Shown here: piece by piece, positions 36,779-46,661 of the stretch | Layout: each line of letters starts with the position of its first letter | Position numbering within the stretch: position 1 is the first letter of the stretch | Origin: Parvicella tangerina | GTDB lineage: Bacteria > Bacteroidota > Bacteroidia > Flavobacteriales_D > Parvicellaceae | Direction: 5' to 3' | DNA: 64,000 nucleotides | Assembly: GCF_907165195.1 (NCBI RefSeq) | Contig: NZ_OU015584.1 | Span: forward strand, 2,986,978-3,050,977 | The notes under the pieces: generated by a model | Seen by the model: the letters and a program-made list of their open reading frames with translations, nothing else | Database searches by the model: none | Told to the model about the DNA's origin: nothing | Position numbers and translations under genes: made by a program

Positions 36779-38179
36779 TTGAAGTCAACACTTTATATCA
36801 TATTATTGACTGCGCTATCAATTTTAGTCAGTTTATCAAGCTGTTTAAAGCCTAATGATGTATTCAATAACTCTGGTGATTTAAGGTTTTCATCAGACAC
36901 TATTCTTTTTGACACCCTCTTCACTACGGTTGGGTCAACGACTAAAAAATTCAAGATCTACAACGACCAGTCAGATCCAATTAAAGTAGCCAGTATACGG
37001 CTCGAACAGCAAACCAATTCGATGTTTAGGATCAACGTGGATGGAGTGTCTGGAGTAACTTTTTCAGATATTGTAGTTCCTGCCAAGGACAGTTTATTCA
37101 TTTTCGTTGAAGTCACGATAGACCCTAACAATAGTAACACACCTCAAATTGTAGAGGACAAAATCTCCTTTTTGACAAACGGTAATGAGCAACAGGTTGT
37201 ATTAAACGCCTTTGGTCAAGACGCCTATTTCCATGTAAATGAAATCATTACAGCTAACACCACCTGGCCGAATGATAAACCACATGTTATTTACGGATAC
37301 TGCGCTGTAGATTCTTCTGTTAAGCTTACTATTCCAGGGGGCACCTCAATACATGGCTACAACAATTCTTTCTTATATGTTTATAAAGGTGCTTTGGAGA
37401 CTCAGGGCACTTTGGGAAATGAAGTAAAGTTCTCTCAGAGCAGAACCGAAGACTTTATTTTATCGCCAGTAGATAGCGTGGGAGGTCAATGGCGCGGAAT
37501 TTACTTTTTTGCCCCGCAAAATTCAACCCTGAATTACACGGAAATCAAAAATGCAACCATCGGTATCCAGATAGACACCTTAAATAATCAAGACTCTGTA
37601 ACCTTGTTTAACGTTCGAGTTGACAACTCTTCGTTTGCTGGATTAGTGACACAAGGAGCAAACCTTCATGCCAACAGTTGTTTATTTGGTAATGCTGGCA
37701 CCTATTCCGCTTTTTTATCGATCGGTGGAAACATATACCTTGATCACTGTACTTTTGCGAATTATTGGCCAGCCCAACGAAACGACCCCGCTTTTGCTTT
37801 TAAGAATTATTATAAAGATGCGAATAACAACTATCAGTTCCGACCGTTTAACTCGTTCTTTTTAAAGAACAGTATTATCTATGGCTCAAACACCAATGAA
37901 ATAGGTCTTGATACTCTTGATCGATCTCTTACTGCTATTCCAAACTTCCATGCAGTCAATACTTTAATACGCTCTGAAGATCCAGTCAGCAATCAAGAGT
38001 TTTACCAAAACTGTTGGCGAAATTTAGACCCTGAATTCGCAAGCTCTGCTTTTTGGGACTTTCATACCACTGGAACAGCTGTGGATAGCAAGGGAACCTT
38101 TACGAACCCACAACCTGATCTAGATGGAAATCCAAGAAGCTTATCTGGAAATGACTTGGGTTGCTACAACTCCCCTTAA
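36779..38179 (+). CDS. Lipoprotein with Ig-like and beta-helix regions
   Basis: The 466-residue protein starts at TTG (36779). Upstream in frame there is a stop and no ATG. The signal peptide ends in a lipobox (LSSC), giving an acylated Cys at about residue 22. Residues about 40-145 look like an abnormal-spindle/DUF1573-type Ig domain (TKKFKIYNDQSDPIKVASI). The rest resembles a right-handed beta-helix (LYVYKGALETQGTLGNEVKF, then QWRGIYFFAPQNSTL). Probably an outer-membrane lipoprotein of unknown role. A TACATTTG box lies 17 bp before the start. The stop touches the convergent gene. Confidence 0.8.
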   Translation: MKSTLYIILLTALSILVSLSSCLKPNDVFNNSGDLRFSSDTILFDTLFTTVGSTTKKFKIYNDQSDPIKVASIRLEQQTNSMFRINVDGVSGVTFSDIVVPAKDSLFIFVEVTIDPNNSNTPQIVEDKISFLTNGNEQQVVLNAFGQDAYFHVNEIITANTTWPNDKPHVIYGYCAVDSSVKLTIPGGTSIHGYNNSFLYVYKGALETQGTLGNEVKFSQSRTEDFILSPVDSVGGQWRGIYFFAPQNSTLNYTEIKNATIGIQIDTLNNQDSVTLFNVRVDNSSFAGLVTQGANLHANSCLFGNAGTYSAFLSIGGNIYLDHCTFANYWPAQRNDPAFAFKNYYKDANNNYQFRPFNSFFLKNSIIYGSNTNEIGLDTLDRSLTAIPNFHAVNTLIRSEDPVSNQEFYQNCWRNLDPEFASSAFWDFHTTGTAVDSKGTFTNPQPDLDGNPRSLSGNDLGCYNSP

Positions 38180-39901
38180 TCAATAGATAAACTGATAAGT
38201 TTGAGCAGTTGAATTATTTCGTTCATCCTTAACAACAACCTTCAACTGATGTTCCCCTTTTGAGACATTGTTGTAGTCATCAAATGGAAGCGTTAACGTT
38301 CCCTTTCTCACGTTGTAAAAAGAAAGCTTCCATTGATCATCAATGTAAATATCATAATCATCCACTCCGCTGAGGTTGTCGGCTATCTTAAACTGAACAA
38401 ATGGTTGGTTCGACATGTTTTTTCCATCACTTATATTAACTGGCTTAACAACGGGAGCAACGGTATCTAATTTGATGGTATAATCTCCAAAAGACCGAAC
38501 CTTTGTCTCCACCCATCCTTCTTTGTAGCTTCCTCCTTTGGCGTACGCCACCTTCTTATTTTTACTCATCTCTACAATCAGCGCTTTATCCTCTTTTCCT
38601 TTTGGAATACCAACTGATTTCAAGCGCAATACAAAATACTCCTGAACCGGTGTATAATCATCATGAAACTCATGCAGAGGTGAGAATGCATTCGAAACTT
38701 TAGATTGCTTATATTGATATTTCAGGTCTTCATAAACCGCGTTTTTTGGTAGTTCAGCTTCAAAACCTTCTTCAGCAACCAAACTCCTGGATGATGCATC
38801 GATTAACTTATCTCCATTTTCAAGATCTTCACTCTCTCCTAACCCTTCACTTTTCATTGTGAAGCTTGCTGTTGACGTATTTCCATATACATCCTTAACG
38901 ATGTACTTAAAAGTGTGCACTAGGGTGTCATCAAACTCAATCCTACCCCTGTTCTTTATGAATTCATAGATATCCAACTTATTGTTCTCAGTTAAGAATG
39001 ACTTATGATAACTCTGCTTGTTCAGGCGATACCCCAAATAGTCACTATGCGCATTAATATACCTGTTGGTGGAAAAATCGAGTTTCTCCAATTTTTGCCG
39101 AAATACAGTATCACTATCGACCACCAGCTCAATCGTATAAATTCCACACTTATTTCCTGCTCCATTCAAGTAATCGATTGTATTGACTGCCAGACCAATC
39201 TTTCCCTTGAAGCGGATAGGAAGGTCGTATTGCCTTACATATTCCCCATCATTACCTTTAAGATCAACGTTGTACTCTTTTTTCTTTCCGTTGATTGCTC
39301 CTCCTTCAAGCGGGTAAACCTTCACATCCAGCAACACAGGTTTTTTCGTGTCCTTAATATCAAAGTTGAATAACAAAGGATTAACTGGTCTTTCCGTTTC
39401 CGTCTCTCGGATTTCAAAGTGCAAATGCGGAGCCGTTGAAGAGCCCGAGTTACCAGAATATGCAACTACTTCAGACTTTGCAACAGGCAACTCTGACTTC
39501 ATTGGGTAAACTTGAATGGTCTCTGACTCCTGAGAAAATTGTTTCTTTCTGATATAATCCAACACCTTTGGCGGGAACGTACTTAAGTGCGCATATACGC
39601 TTGTATACCCATTGGGATGCGTAATATAAAGAGCATTTCCGTACCCCCAGTGAGATACGTTAATCCGAGATATATAACCAGAGTCTATCGCATAGATTTT
39701 ATACCCTTCTCTACCATTCGTTTTAATATCTAGACCAGTATGAAAGTGATTTGATCGCATCTCGGCAAAATTTCCTGCCAACACTAAATCGATACCTAAA
39801 GGTGAAATAAAGTTCGTTGCTTCATAAGAAGCAGGTCCTTGCGAACAAGGTGACCAAAAACTAAAACAGATAAAACATAATAACAAAAGGTACTTATACA
39901 T
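38180..39901 (-). CDS. M23-family metallopeptidase
   Basis: A 573-residue secreted protein with an N-terminal LytM/M23 domain (residues about 35-180) that keeps the zinc ligands H54 and D58 (HTGLDI) and the H159-x-H161 pair (HLHFEI), so it should be an active peptidoglycan endopeptidase. The large C-terminal part is beta-rich, with Ig-like strands and the segment FKIADNLSGVDDYDIYIDD. Such proteins remodel cell-wall cross-links. A -7-type box TAAATTTG lies at 39933-39940 (minus). Confidence 0.9.
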   Translation of the reverse strand: MYKYLLLLCFICFSFWSPCSQGPASYEATNFISPLGIDLVLAGNFAEMRSNHFHTGLDIKTNGREGYKIYAIDSGYISRINVSHWGYGNALYITHPNGYTSVYAHLSTFPPKVLDYIRKKQFSQESETIQVYPMKSELPVAKSEVVAYSGNSGSSTAPHLHFEIRETETERPVNPLLFNFDIKDTKKPVLLDVKVYPLEGGAINGKKKEYNVDLKGNDGEYVRQYDLPIRFKGKIGLAVNTIDYLNGAGNKCGIYTIELVVDSDTVFRQKLEKLDFSTNRYINAHSDYLGYRLNKQSYHKSFLTENNKLDIYEFIKNRGRIEFDDTLVHTFKYIVKDVYGNTSTASFTMKSEGLGESEDLENGDKLIDASSRSLVAEEGFEAELPKNAVYEDLKYQYKQSKVSNAFSPLHEFHDDYTPVQEYFVLRLKSVGIPKGKEDKALIVEMSKNKKVAYAKGGSYKEGWVETKVRSFGDYTIKLDTVAPVVKPVNISDGKNMSNQPFVQFKIADNLSGVDDYDIYIDDQWKLSFYNVRKGTLTLPFDDYNNVSKGEHQLKVVVKDERNNSTAQTYQFIY

Positions 39902-40100
39902 GATCAGATTTTTAACCGTTACAATTGAATTACAAATTTACTGCCACATTAGATTCCCTGCGCTAAGAGCACATTTGAATATCAACAAGATTGCGTGAAA
40001 ACCAAGTTTTAAAGAAAATAACCTTAAAAAATATGACTCGAGATTATTCGAGTGCTTAATTAAGTGTTATTTTTGTTGGTGATTTGTGATAATTGAGAAA

Positions 40101-40394
40101 ATGAGTTTTAATCATTCTGTTGTAAGGGAAATTAATAGCAAAGTCCAGCAGATTATTTCTGAAAGAGATGCTTTGAAAGACAATGTGGCATCCTTGCAGG
40201 AAAAACTAGCTGTTTTGGAATCAACTATTCAACAAGAAAAAAGCGCATTGGAAGAATTAGAACAAAAATATAAAGTACTGAAGTTGGCAAAATCTTTAGA
40301 CGGGGAAAAGACTGGACCTGGTACAGACCTCAAACTAAAGATCAACGAGATGGTAAGAGAAATTGACAAGTGCATAGCATTATTGAACAAATAG
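40101..40394 (+). CDS. Coiled-coil protein upstream of zapA
   Basis: A 97-residue protein starting MSFNHSVVREIN, almost wholly a heptad coiled coil (KVQQIISERDALKDNVASL and on). A GTG five codons upstream (40086) is less likely because it lies only 11 bp past the TATTTTTG box (40068-40075). It sits 11 bp before zapA, a place often taken by a short coiled-coil protein in Bacteroidota, so a role in division with ZapA is plausible but inferred. Confidence 0.75.
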   Translation: MSFNHSVVREINSKVQQIISERDALKDNVASLQEKLAVLESTIQQEKSALEELEQKYKVLKLAKSLDGEKTGPGTDLKLKINEMVREIDKCIALLNK

Positions 40395-40405
40395 ATCAAT
40401 CATAA

Positions 40406-40675
40406 ATGAGCAGCCTTTCCATAAAAGTAAACATTGCAGGTAGAGTCTACCCACTTACAATAGACCCTCAAGAGGAAGAGTTTATTCGTAAAGCTGCGGA
40501 TAGAATTAATGCCAATGTAAAAGAGTTACAGGAAAACTATGCTGTTCGAGACATGCAAGATCTTTTGGCAATGACAACGCTTCAGTATGCTACTGAAGTA
40601 ATAAAAGGAGCTAAATCTGTTGAGTACAATCAACTATTGGATGATCTGAAGTTGCTTTCGGATTCGCTTGCCTAG
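40406..40675 (+). CDS. zapA: Cell division protein ZapA
   Basis: The 89-residue protein fits ZapA: an N-terminal strand-helix head (SIKVNIAGRVYPLTIDPQEE, then FIRKAADRINANV) and a C-terminal coiled coil (MQDLLAMTTLQYATEVIK). ZapA bundles FtsZ filaments at the division site. It follows the coiled-coil gene and precedes rny by 90 bp, the usual zapA-rny neighbourhood of this phylum. Confidence 0.92.
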   Translation: MSSLSIKVNIAGRVYPLTIDPQEEEFIRKAADRINANVKELQENYAVRDMQDLLAMTTLQYATEVIKGAKSVEYNQLLDDLKLLSDSLA

Positions 40676-40765
40676 ACCTTCTCTTTCGCCACTCACTCTC
40701 TTCAGAACTTAAGTTGTATGATCCTTTCAAAGAGAAAGGAAAGTGTTGAATTTAAATAATGAACA

Positions 40766-42298
40766 ATGGAAATAGCTATTGGAATTGTGATTGGGGTGCT
40801 TGTTGGAGCTGGGATTGGCTTTGTAATCTTTAACAACATCCTTAAATCTAAACGTACTGCAATTCTCAAGGAGGCCGAAGTGGAGGGAGAAACCATCAAA
40901 AAAGACAAGATCCTTCAGGCAAAAGAAAAGTTTCTCTCCTTAAAAGAAGAGCATGAAAAAAATGTGAATCAGCGAAATCAGAAGTTAGCTGAACGGGAAA
41001 ACAAGATTAAACAGAAAGAAAAGACGCTTTCTCAAAAGATCGAAGAAACGAACCGCAAAGATAAAGAGTTCAAAAAAGCTCAAAGCAAACTAGACAAGCG
41101 TCTTGAGGTCGTGACGACCAAACAAGATGAGTTGGAAAAGCTTCATGCAAAACAAGTCAAAGAACTGGAAAAGCTATCAGGATATTCGGCTGAAGAAGCC
41201 AAAGCGCAACTGGTGGAAGCCTTAAAAGACGAAGCAAGGACAGATGCTATGGCTTACATCAAAGAGATTCAAGATGAGGCTAAACTAAATGCGAACCGTG
41301 ATGCAAAGAAAATTGTTATTCAAAGTATCCAGCGCGTTGCAGCTGAAGAAGCAATTCAAAATTCTGTTTCTGTATTTAATATCGAAAGTGATGAGATGAA
41401 AGGTAGAATCATTGGTCGAGAAGGACGAAACATCCGTGCTATTGAAGCTGCGACTGGTGTAGAAGTAATAGTAGATGACACACCAGAAGCGATCATTCTT
41501 TCGTGTTTTGATCCCGTGAGACGGGAGATTGCAAGACTTTCACTTCATCAATTGGTGAGCGATGGTAGAATTCACCCTGCGAGAATTGAGGAGGTAGTTG
41601 CTAAAACAAAGAAATCCTTAACGGAAGAGATTATTGAAACGGGTAAGAGAACGTGTATCGACTTAGGAATTCACGGCCTACATCCAGAGCTGATCAAAAT
41701 GGTGGGTCGTATGAAGTACCGTTCTTCTTATGGTCAGAACTTACTGCAACACTCCAGAGAAGTAGCCAATTTATGTGCTACTATGGCATCTGAACTTGGA
41801 CTAAATCCTAAAGTTGCCAAAAGAGCTGGCTTATTGCACGACATTGGAAAAGTTCCAGAAGACGAACCAGAATTGCCACACGCTATACTGGGTATGAAAT
41901 TGGCTGAGAAATTTGGAGAGAAGCCAGATGTGTGCAATGCCATTGGTGCTCACCACGATGAAATCGAAATGAACACCTTGGTTGCTCCAATCGTTCAGGT
42001 ATGTGATGCCATCTCTGGTGCTAGACCAGGTGCTCGTAGAGAGATTGTAGAGTCTTACATTCAGCGAATTAAAGATCTTGAGAACATGGCGCTTGCATAC
42101 GATGGTGTAAATACCGCATACGCGATTCAGGCAGGTCGTGAGTTGCGTGTACTAGTTGAAGCGGATAAGATCAGTGACAAGCGTTCTGAAGAACTATCTT
42201 TTGAGATCTCTCACAAAATTCAAACAGAAATGACTTATCCAGGTCAGGTAAAAGTAACTGTGATAAGAGAGAAGAGGTCGGTTGCTTACGCGAAGTAA
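40766..42298 (+). CDS. rny: Ribonuclease Y
   Basis: The 510-residue enzyme has an N-terminal membrane anchor ([18 protein letters not shown]), a long charged coiled coil (about 30-190), a KH domain ([17 protein letters not shown], about 210-225) and an HD domain with LLHDIGK at about 355-361. RNase Y starts mRNA decay at the membrane. Length and domain order are normal. It ends at a strong terminator. Confidence 0.97.
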   Translation: MEIAIGIVIGVLVGAGIGFVIFNNILKSKRTAILKEAEVEGETIKKDKILQAKEKFLSLKEEHEKNVNQRNQKLAERENKIKQKEKTLSQKIEETNRKDKEFKKAQSKLDKRLEVVTTKQDELEKLHAKQVKELEKLSGYSAEEAKAQLVEALKDEARTDAMAYIKEIQDEAKLNANRDAKKIVIQSIQRVAAEEAIQNSVSVFNIESDEMKGRIIGREGRNIRAIEAATGVEVIVDDTPEAIILSCFDPVRREIARLSLHQLVSDGRIHPARIEEVVAKTKKSLTEEIIETGKRTCIDLGIHGLHPELIKMVGRMKYRSSYGQNLLQHSREVANLCATMASELGLNPKVAKRAGLLHDIGKVPEDEPELPHAILGMKLAEKFGEKPDVCNAIGAHHDEIEMNTLVAPIVQVCDAISGARPGARREIVESYIQRIKDLENMALAYDGVNTAYAIQAGRELRVLVEADKISDKRSEELSFEISHKIQTEMTYPGQVKVTVIREKRSVAYAK

Positions 42299-42318
42299 TA
42301 TTTATTTATAAAATGGTA

Positions 42319-42351
42319 AAGCCATCACCCTCAAAGGATGATGGCTTTTTT
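42319..42351 (+). terminator. Terminator after rny
   Basis: AAGCCATCA (42319-42327) pairs with TGATGGCTT (42339-42347), extended by CC/GG, followed by TTTTTTC. Confidence 0.92.
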
Positions 42352-42375
42352 CTTTTCTAATGCAAAAATAGTCAG

Positions 42376-42383
42376 TAGATTTG
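42376..42383 (+). promoter_or_regulatory. -7 box before the epimerase gene
   Basis: TAGATTTG fits TAnnTTTG 19 bp before the TTG start; the -33 region lies in the rny terminator tail and has no clear TTG. Confidence 0.45.
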
Positions 42384-42402
42384 TCCAAGACTGAATGACA
42401 CA

Positions 42403-43377
42403 TTGAGCTTAGCAGGTAAAAAAATACTCATTACAGGAGGTGCTGGATTTATCGGATCCAACTTGGCAGAACATTTTGTAAAGCAAAACGATGTCGTTGT
42501 TTTGGATAACCTCTCTACTGGACATCTTCAAAATATTGAACACCTCATCGGATTGAGTAATTTTCAGTTCATTGAGGGCGACATCAGGGACTTGGCGACA
42601 TGTCTTAATCATTCAAAAGATGTCGATCTTATATACCATCAAGCAGCGCTTGGAAGTGTTCCAAGATCTATCAATGATCCCATCACAACTAACCAAGTTA
42701 ATATTGATGGTTTTTTAAACATGCTGAATGCTGCACGGGAACAAAAAGTGGAGCGCTTTATTTACGCGGCAAGTTCATCAACTTATGGTGATAGCAAAGC
42801 TCTTCCTAAGGTAGAGGAAAACATCGGAAAACCTTTGTCTCCTTATGCTGTCACGAAATTAGTCAATGAGCTATATGCGGATGTTTTTTATAAACTTTAT
42901 GAGACAAAAGTAATTGGCCTGCGTTACTTCAATGTTTTTGGACTAAGACAAGATCCTAACGGAGCTTATGCAGCAGCAATTCCCAAGTTCATTAATAAAT
43001 TTGCCTCAGGAGAAGCTCCTACAATACATGGAGACGGCTTGCAGTCCAGAGACTTCACGCATGTGGACAACGTAATCTTAGCCAATGAACTAGCTGGGAC
43101 TACAACTAACCCTGATGCATTTGGCGAAGTCTTCAACGTTGCATGCGGAAAAGCAGTAGTCTTAACAGATTTGGTAAGCACACTCAAAGAAGAGTTAGCC
43201 CAGTTTGACTCTTCCGTATCGAAGGTTGGAGTTGTAAATGGTCCTGAAAGAATTGGAGACATCAAACACTCTTTAGCTTCTATTGATAAAATAAGTCGAA
43301 TTCTGGGCTATCAACCAGTCACCCACTTTAACGAAGGCATCAAAAAAACAATCAATTGGTACTGGGAAAATCGTTAG
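42403..43377 (+). CDS. NAD-dependent sugar nucleotide epimerase (SDR family)
   Basis: The 324-residue extended SDR has the Rossmann motif TGGAGFIG (11-18), the catalytic Ser cluster at 124-126 (ASSSTYGD) and Y148-x3-K152 (YAVTK). RYFNVFG and SRDFTHVDNV are typical of UDP-hexose or UDP-HexNAc 4-epimerases (WbpP/GalE type). Exact substrate not decidable. Start is TTG at 42403: the frame upstream holds only a CTG before a stop. It is convergent with a flippase gene, suggesting a small surface-polysaccharide pair. Confidence 0.88.
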   Translation: MSLAGKKILITGGAGFIGSNLAEHFVKQNDVVVLDNLSTGHLQNIEHLIGLSNFQFIEGDIRDLATCLNHSKDVDLIYHQAALGSVPRSINDPITTNQVNIDGFLNMLNAAREQKVERFIYAASSSTYGDSKALPKVEENIGKPLSPYAVTKLVNELYADVFYKLYETKVIGLRYFNVFGLRQDPNGAYAAAIPKFINKFASGEAPTIHGDGLQSRDFTHVDNVILANELAGTTTNPDAFGEVFNVACGKAVVLTDLVSTLKEELAQFDSSVSKVGVVNGPERIGDIKHSLASIDKISRILGYQPVTHFNEGIKKTINWYWENR

Positions 43378-43384
43378 TCTTGTA

Positions 43385-44914
43385 TTACCTCTTGAACCTG
43401 TTGATCACCTTATCATCTATCAGTTTCTTTACCTCTGGAGACAGATTTGTAATGTAAACTATTCCCCAAAAAACGACCGTGATCAATCCAGCCTTTAACA
43501 CAATTGTTATCCATGCGTTCGAGATCACAATACTTCCTGCAAGCATTACAATGACAACACCCAACAATATCGTTAACAAATTCCGTAAAGTAAAGGGTTG
43601 AAGACCATAGAATTTAGCAATTAAAAACCATACAACCGTGTTGATGATGAAGTAGGTTACAAATGTTGCCATGGCAGCACCTTCTATCTGGAAGAAATGC
43701 ATAAAAACGTAGTTAGACACCACAGTAAGGACAAGTCCTACAAAAGATAAATAGGTCAATACTTTATACTTAGGGCTATTCATCATCACAACTCCATTTG
43801 ACCCTGCCACCACATTCAAAAGTTTCCCTAAGAGTAACCACCCAAGAACATACTTTACTTCAGCATAGTTGTCCGGTAGGATCTCCAATACCTGATCAAC
43901 ACAAGCCCAAATCCCAACAGCAATATAGACCCCAATCACTACCATTGTTTCTGTTGACTTTCTGTATAACTCAAACACCTTCTCCATATTCTTTACTGCC
44001 CACGCCTGGGCTATGGAAGGTGCCAACGACTGGTTTAGCGCTCTAAACGGCATTTCGAGCATGGAAGACATATTCAAGGCTACAGCATAAATACTCACTG
44101 CCTCCAATCCTCTATTGTTTAAAGTATCAGAAAACGACAGTGCACCAACCATGACGGCAGAAACAACCAGCGCACCCACCATTAAACTATCTATTTTAAA
44201 GGAGATTTGTCTCGCGATACCCGAAAGAAATGTGTAGATACTAAATTGCCACACCTCTTTTTTGGCCTTCTGGTCTAAACGTTCGTTGAAGCCATGTAAT
44301 TCTCCAGCAAAAATGAGATACCCCACCAGAAAGACTAAAGAGAGCAAAAACAAGCACACAAACAACACCATAAACAGTTCGAGGTTAATATACTCAAAGT
44401 GATACAAGACGATGAGCACGGTTTGCCCAATCCGAATCAACACCTCTTTTTGAAAAACCTGTATATAAGATCGTTTTATAGCATTCAAATAACTCGTCAG
44501 CAGATTAATAAAAACCTGAACAAAGAATATCGGCAAAATGTAATAATAGTAATCTACCAGGAGTGGAGCATTCTTCTCATAGGCTTGAAACACATACCCT
44601 TTGAAAAAGACCAATAACAGCAGTATAAGTAACGTAGCTCCTCCGCTTATTACCAGAAGAAACCTGACTAGACCACCATTAGCGTTATTGTCATTATTTC
44701 TAAAGTGAGGAAAATACCTGATCAAGGCATTGGGCGTTCCAAAGCTACTGATGGCGGCTAAAAGAATAGCCATACTCAACACTAACGAGATTAGACCATA
44801 CTCTTCCTTTGGTAAGATCTTAGGATAAAGTAGAATAGTGTTTGCAAAACCAATCAATGCACCGACATACATCAGTATCACATTGCGACTACCATGTTTT
44901 GCTATCTCACCCAA
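43385..44914 (-). CDS. Polysaccharide flippase (Wzx/PST-like)
   Basis: A 509-residue membrane protein with about 14 hydrophobic spans and the family start (GSRNVILMYVGALIGFANTI, then LYPKILPKEEYGLISL). Members of the MOP superfamily flip lipid-linked oligosaccharides across the inner membrane. There are no glycosyltransferase genes beside it, only the epimerase. It lies after the SPOR-like gene with a terminator between, so it likely has its own promoter in the 70-bp gap. Confidence 0.88.
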   Translation of the reverse strand: MGEIAKHGSRNVILMYVGALIGFANTILLYPKILPKEEYGLISLVLSMAILLAAISSFGTPNALIRYFPHFRNNDNNANGGLVRFLLVISGGATLLILLLLVFFKGYVFQAYEKNAPLLVDYYYYILPIFFVQVFINLLTSYLNAIKRSYIQVFQKEVLIRIGQTVLIVLYHFEYINLELFMVLFVCLFLLSLVFLVGYLIFAGELHGFNERLDQKAKKEVWQFSIYTFLSGIARQISFKIDSLMVGALVVSAVMVGALSFSDTLNNRGLEAVSIYAVALNMSSMLEMPFRALNQSLAPSIAQAWAVKNMEKVFELYRKSTETMVVIGVYIAVGIWACVDQVLEILPDNYAEVKYVLGWLLLGKLLNVVAGSNGVVMMNSPKYKVLTYLSFVGLVLTVVSNYVFMHFFQIEGAAMATFVTYFIINTVVWFLIAKFYGLQPFTLRNLLTILLGVVIVMLAGSIVISNAWITIVLKAGLITVVFWGIVYITNLSPEVKKLIDDKVINRFKR

Positions 44915-44932
44915 AACTCAATGTTTTTAACC

Positions 44933-44960
44933 AAAAAAAGGAGTCACAAGAACTCCTTTT
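44933..44960 (-). terminator. Terminator after the SPOR-like protein gene
   Basis: AAAAGGAGT (44936-44944) with ACTCCTTTT (44952-44960), then TTT on the minus strand; the T-run totals seven. It ends 18 bp before the flippase ATG. Confidence 0.85.
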
Positions 44961-44983
44961 AAAATAAATTATTGTCTGCACAA

Positions 44984-46330
44984 TTACTGAATCCACTCCT
45001 GATTGGTAAGATTCAAGGCTTCTTGAACACTAATTCTCTCTCCTTGCTTGTAAGCCGTAACAAAAGGCCCTGGGAAATTATATGAACTTAATCCATTTCT
45101 TTTATCTCTAGCCTCCTTATAAACGCCATAGCTTCCTGTCGTGTACTTCACCCAACCTTCATGATTCTCAATATCAATACTTCCTCCATAGCCATAATGT
45201 TTCTTGATATAGCTATTCGAGACCGTTCTATGAGCTGCCATCACCTGAACTTTATACATAACATCACCATTTCCTGTGGGAATACTTGTCGTTGTTCCCG
45301 CATCTGTACTCGTTCCACCATCATTAGAATCAGAACCACCATTGTTGGCGTCAGCACCTCCATCATTCTGATCATTGGTACCATTATTATTATCTCCCCC
45401 ATCATTGTTGATCACAACATCGCCATCAACTTCGAATGAACCCAACGGAATCTCAACACTAGTAGGTTTATCATCCACAATCATAAACTCACCCGAGAAC
45501 TCCCCAATCAAATCGTACATTCCGGGTCCAGCAGACTCTGGAAAAAGTCTATATTTCACCTGGACTGTTTCCTCATCTTTCGGCAAAGAAGTCCATAAGA
45601 ATTTAGCCGCATCATCCACAAACTTGAATACTGCACCGGCATTCTCCACCGCCTCAGCACTGAACCCAGCAGGGACGTTATCCTTGATCCTAGCAAAACC
45701 ACCGTTCTGACCTTTAGTCACGTCTATCGTTACAAGGTATGAATCTCCATCCTTTTCGATACTTCTTGAACACGTCACATCAACCACATCCTGACTAGCC
45801 TCGTTAGAAGTTGCTCCTCCCTCATTCCCATCAGTTTCCGTAGTTGTATTCTCAGTAGTTTCACCACCACCATTAGTTTCTGAACTGGCCACAGAGCCTC
45901 CCTTCACATCGACAATGATTGTTGGAATTTCAAGCTTTTTCCTCTCCTCTTCATCAAGGTACGAAAACGTTCCTGAGATGGTCTTTGTACCAGAAGCATT
46001 CGCATCTGCCTTCAACTTGTAAGTTAACGTCAACTGCTCATCTGGTTGAATCGAATACCAGATAAACAATGCACTTCCCTCAGAAAAAGAAAAAGAAGCT
46101 CCTGCATTATCAATACCTTCAGCTTCAAGCCCTTCTGCATCGGCAAAGTCTAATTTTAATCTTGCCGGACCAGTTATTGCACCTTTATTCAGTGTGATTG
46201 TAACTTCAACTTCTCCACCAGCATCCATTTCAGAAGGAGCCTGATGTTCTACACTAACGTTTCCCACAAACAAAAAGGGAAGCATAGCTAACCCTACTAA
46301 GTTTATGGATATAAATAATGATTTTACCAT
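44984..46330 (-). CDS. Surface protein with duplicated domain and SPOR-like C-terminus
   Basis: A 448-residue exported protein. After a hydrophobic N-terminus, two related beta-rich domains occur (about 28-145 and 185-305). They share the pattern ARLK..G..AE.I.NAGA.F.F.....F.W.S....E....YKL. They are separated by a Thr/Glu/Gly linker. A 45-residue Asn/Asp/Gly-rich linker then leads to a C-terminal domain (about 365-448; VMYKVQVMAAHRTVSNSYIK, then VKYTTGSYGVYKEARD) like SPOR domains, which bind denuded peptidoglycan glycans. Its role is unknown. Confidence 0.7.
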   Translation of the reverse strand: MVKSLFISINLVGLAMLPFLFVGNVSVEHQAPSEMDAGGEVEVTITLNKGAITGPARLKLDFADAEGLEAEGIDNAGASFSFSEGSALFIWYSIQPDEQLTLTYKLKADANASGTKTISGTFSYLDEEERKKLEIPTIIVDVKGGSVASSETNGGGETTENTTTETDGNEGGATSNEASQDVVDVTCSRSIEKDGDSYLVTIDVTKGQNGGFARIKDNVPAGFSAEAVENAGAVFKFVDDAAKFLWTSLPKDEETVQVKYRLFPESAGPGMYDLIGEFSGEFMIVDDKPTSVEIPLGSFEVDGDVVINNDGGDNNNGTNDQNDGGADANNGGSDSNDGGTSTDAGTTTSIPTGNGDVMYKVQVMAAHRTVSNSYIKKHYGYGGSIDIENHEGWVKYTTGSYGVYKEARDKRNGLSSYNFPGPFVTAYKQGERISVQEALNLTNQEWIQ

Positions 46331-46661
46331 CTCGGTTTGTTTTAATACTTTGATCGTCAGTTAGCAAATCTAATATTAAGTTTGCATCCGTTAATCACTA
46401 CCCTTCAATGTTTTGTACACAAATATGTTAATATCATCCAACAATTTGAGCTATTTATCGATAAATATTCCTTTTTCAGTGCTTGCTGAGAACACAAACA
46501 ATTATACCCCTCTGATTAGCAATTAATTAATTCTACCTTCAAAAAAGCATTCCATCAAGACATTCAAAACAAGAATGTTAATAAATTATATCTCTCTGCC
46601 TCCTCTCCCCCCCCTACTATTCGCTATTTTTACGTGATTTTGGATTCCCGAAAAACAGATT
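46331..46661. other. 331-bp divergent intergenic region
   Basis: No gene was found. It contains a 16-bp perfect palindrome, TATTTATCGATAAATA (46452-46467), near its centre and a run of eight C residues (46607-46614) about 48 bp before the parE ATG. It must hold promoters for the divergent SPOR-like gene and parE, but no clean TTG/TAnnTTTG pair was found. Confidence 0.6.

Noticed and set aside
40676-40765. 6S RNA between zapA and rny
   Set aside because: The gap is only 90 bp, with one weak CCTTTC/GAAAGG stem; too short for 6S RNA.
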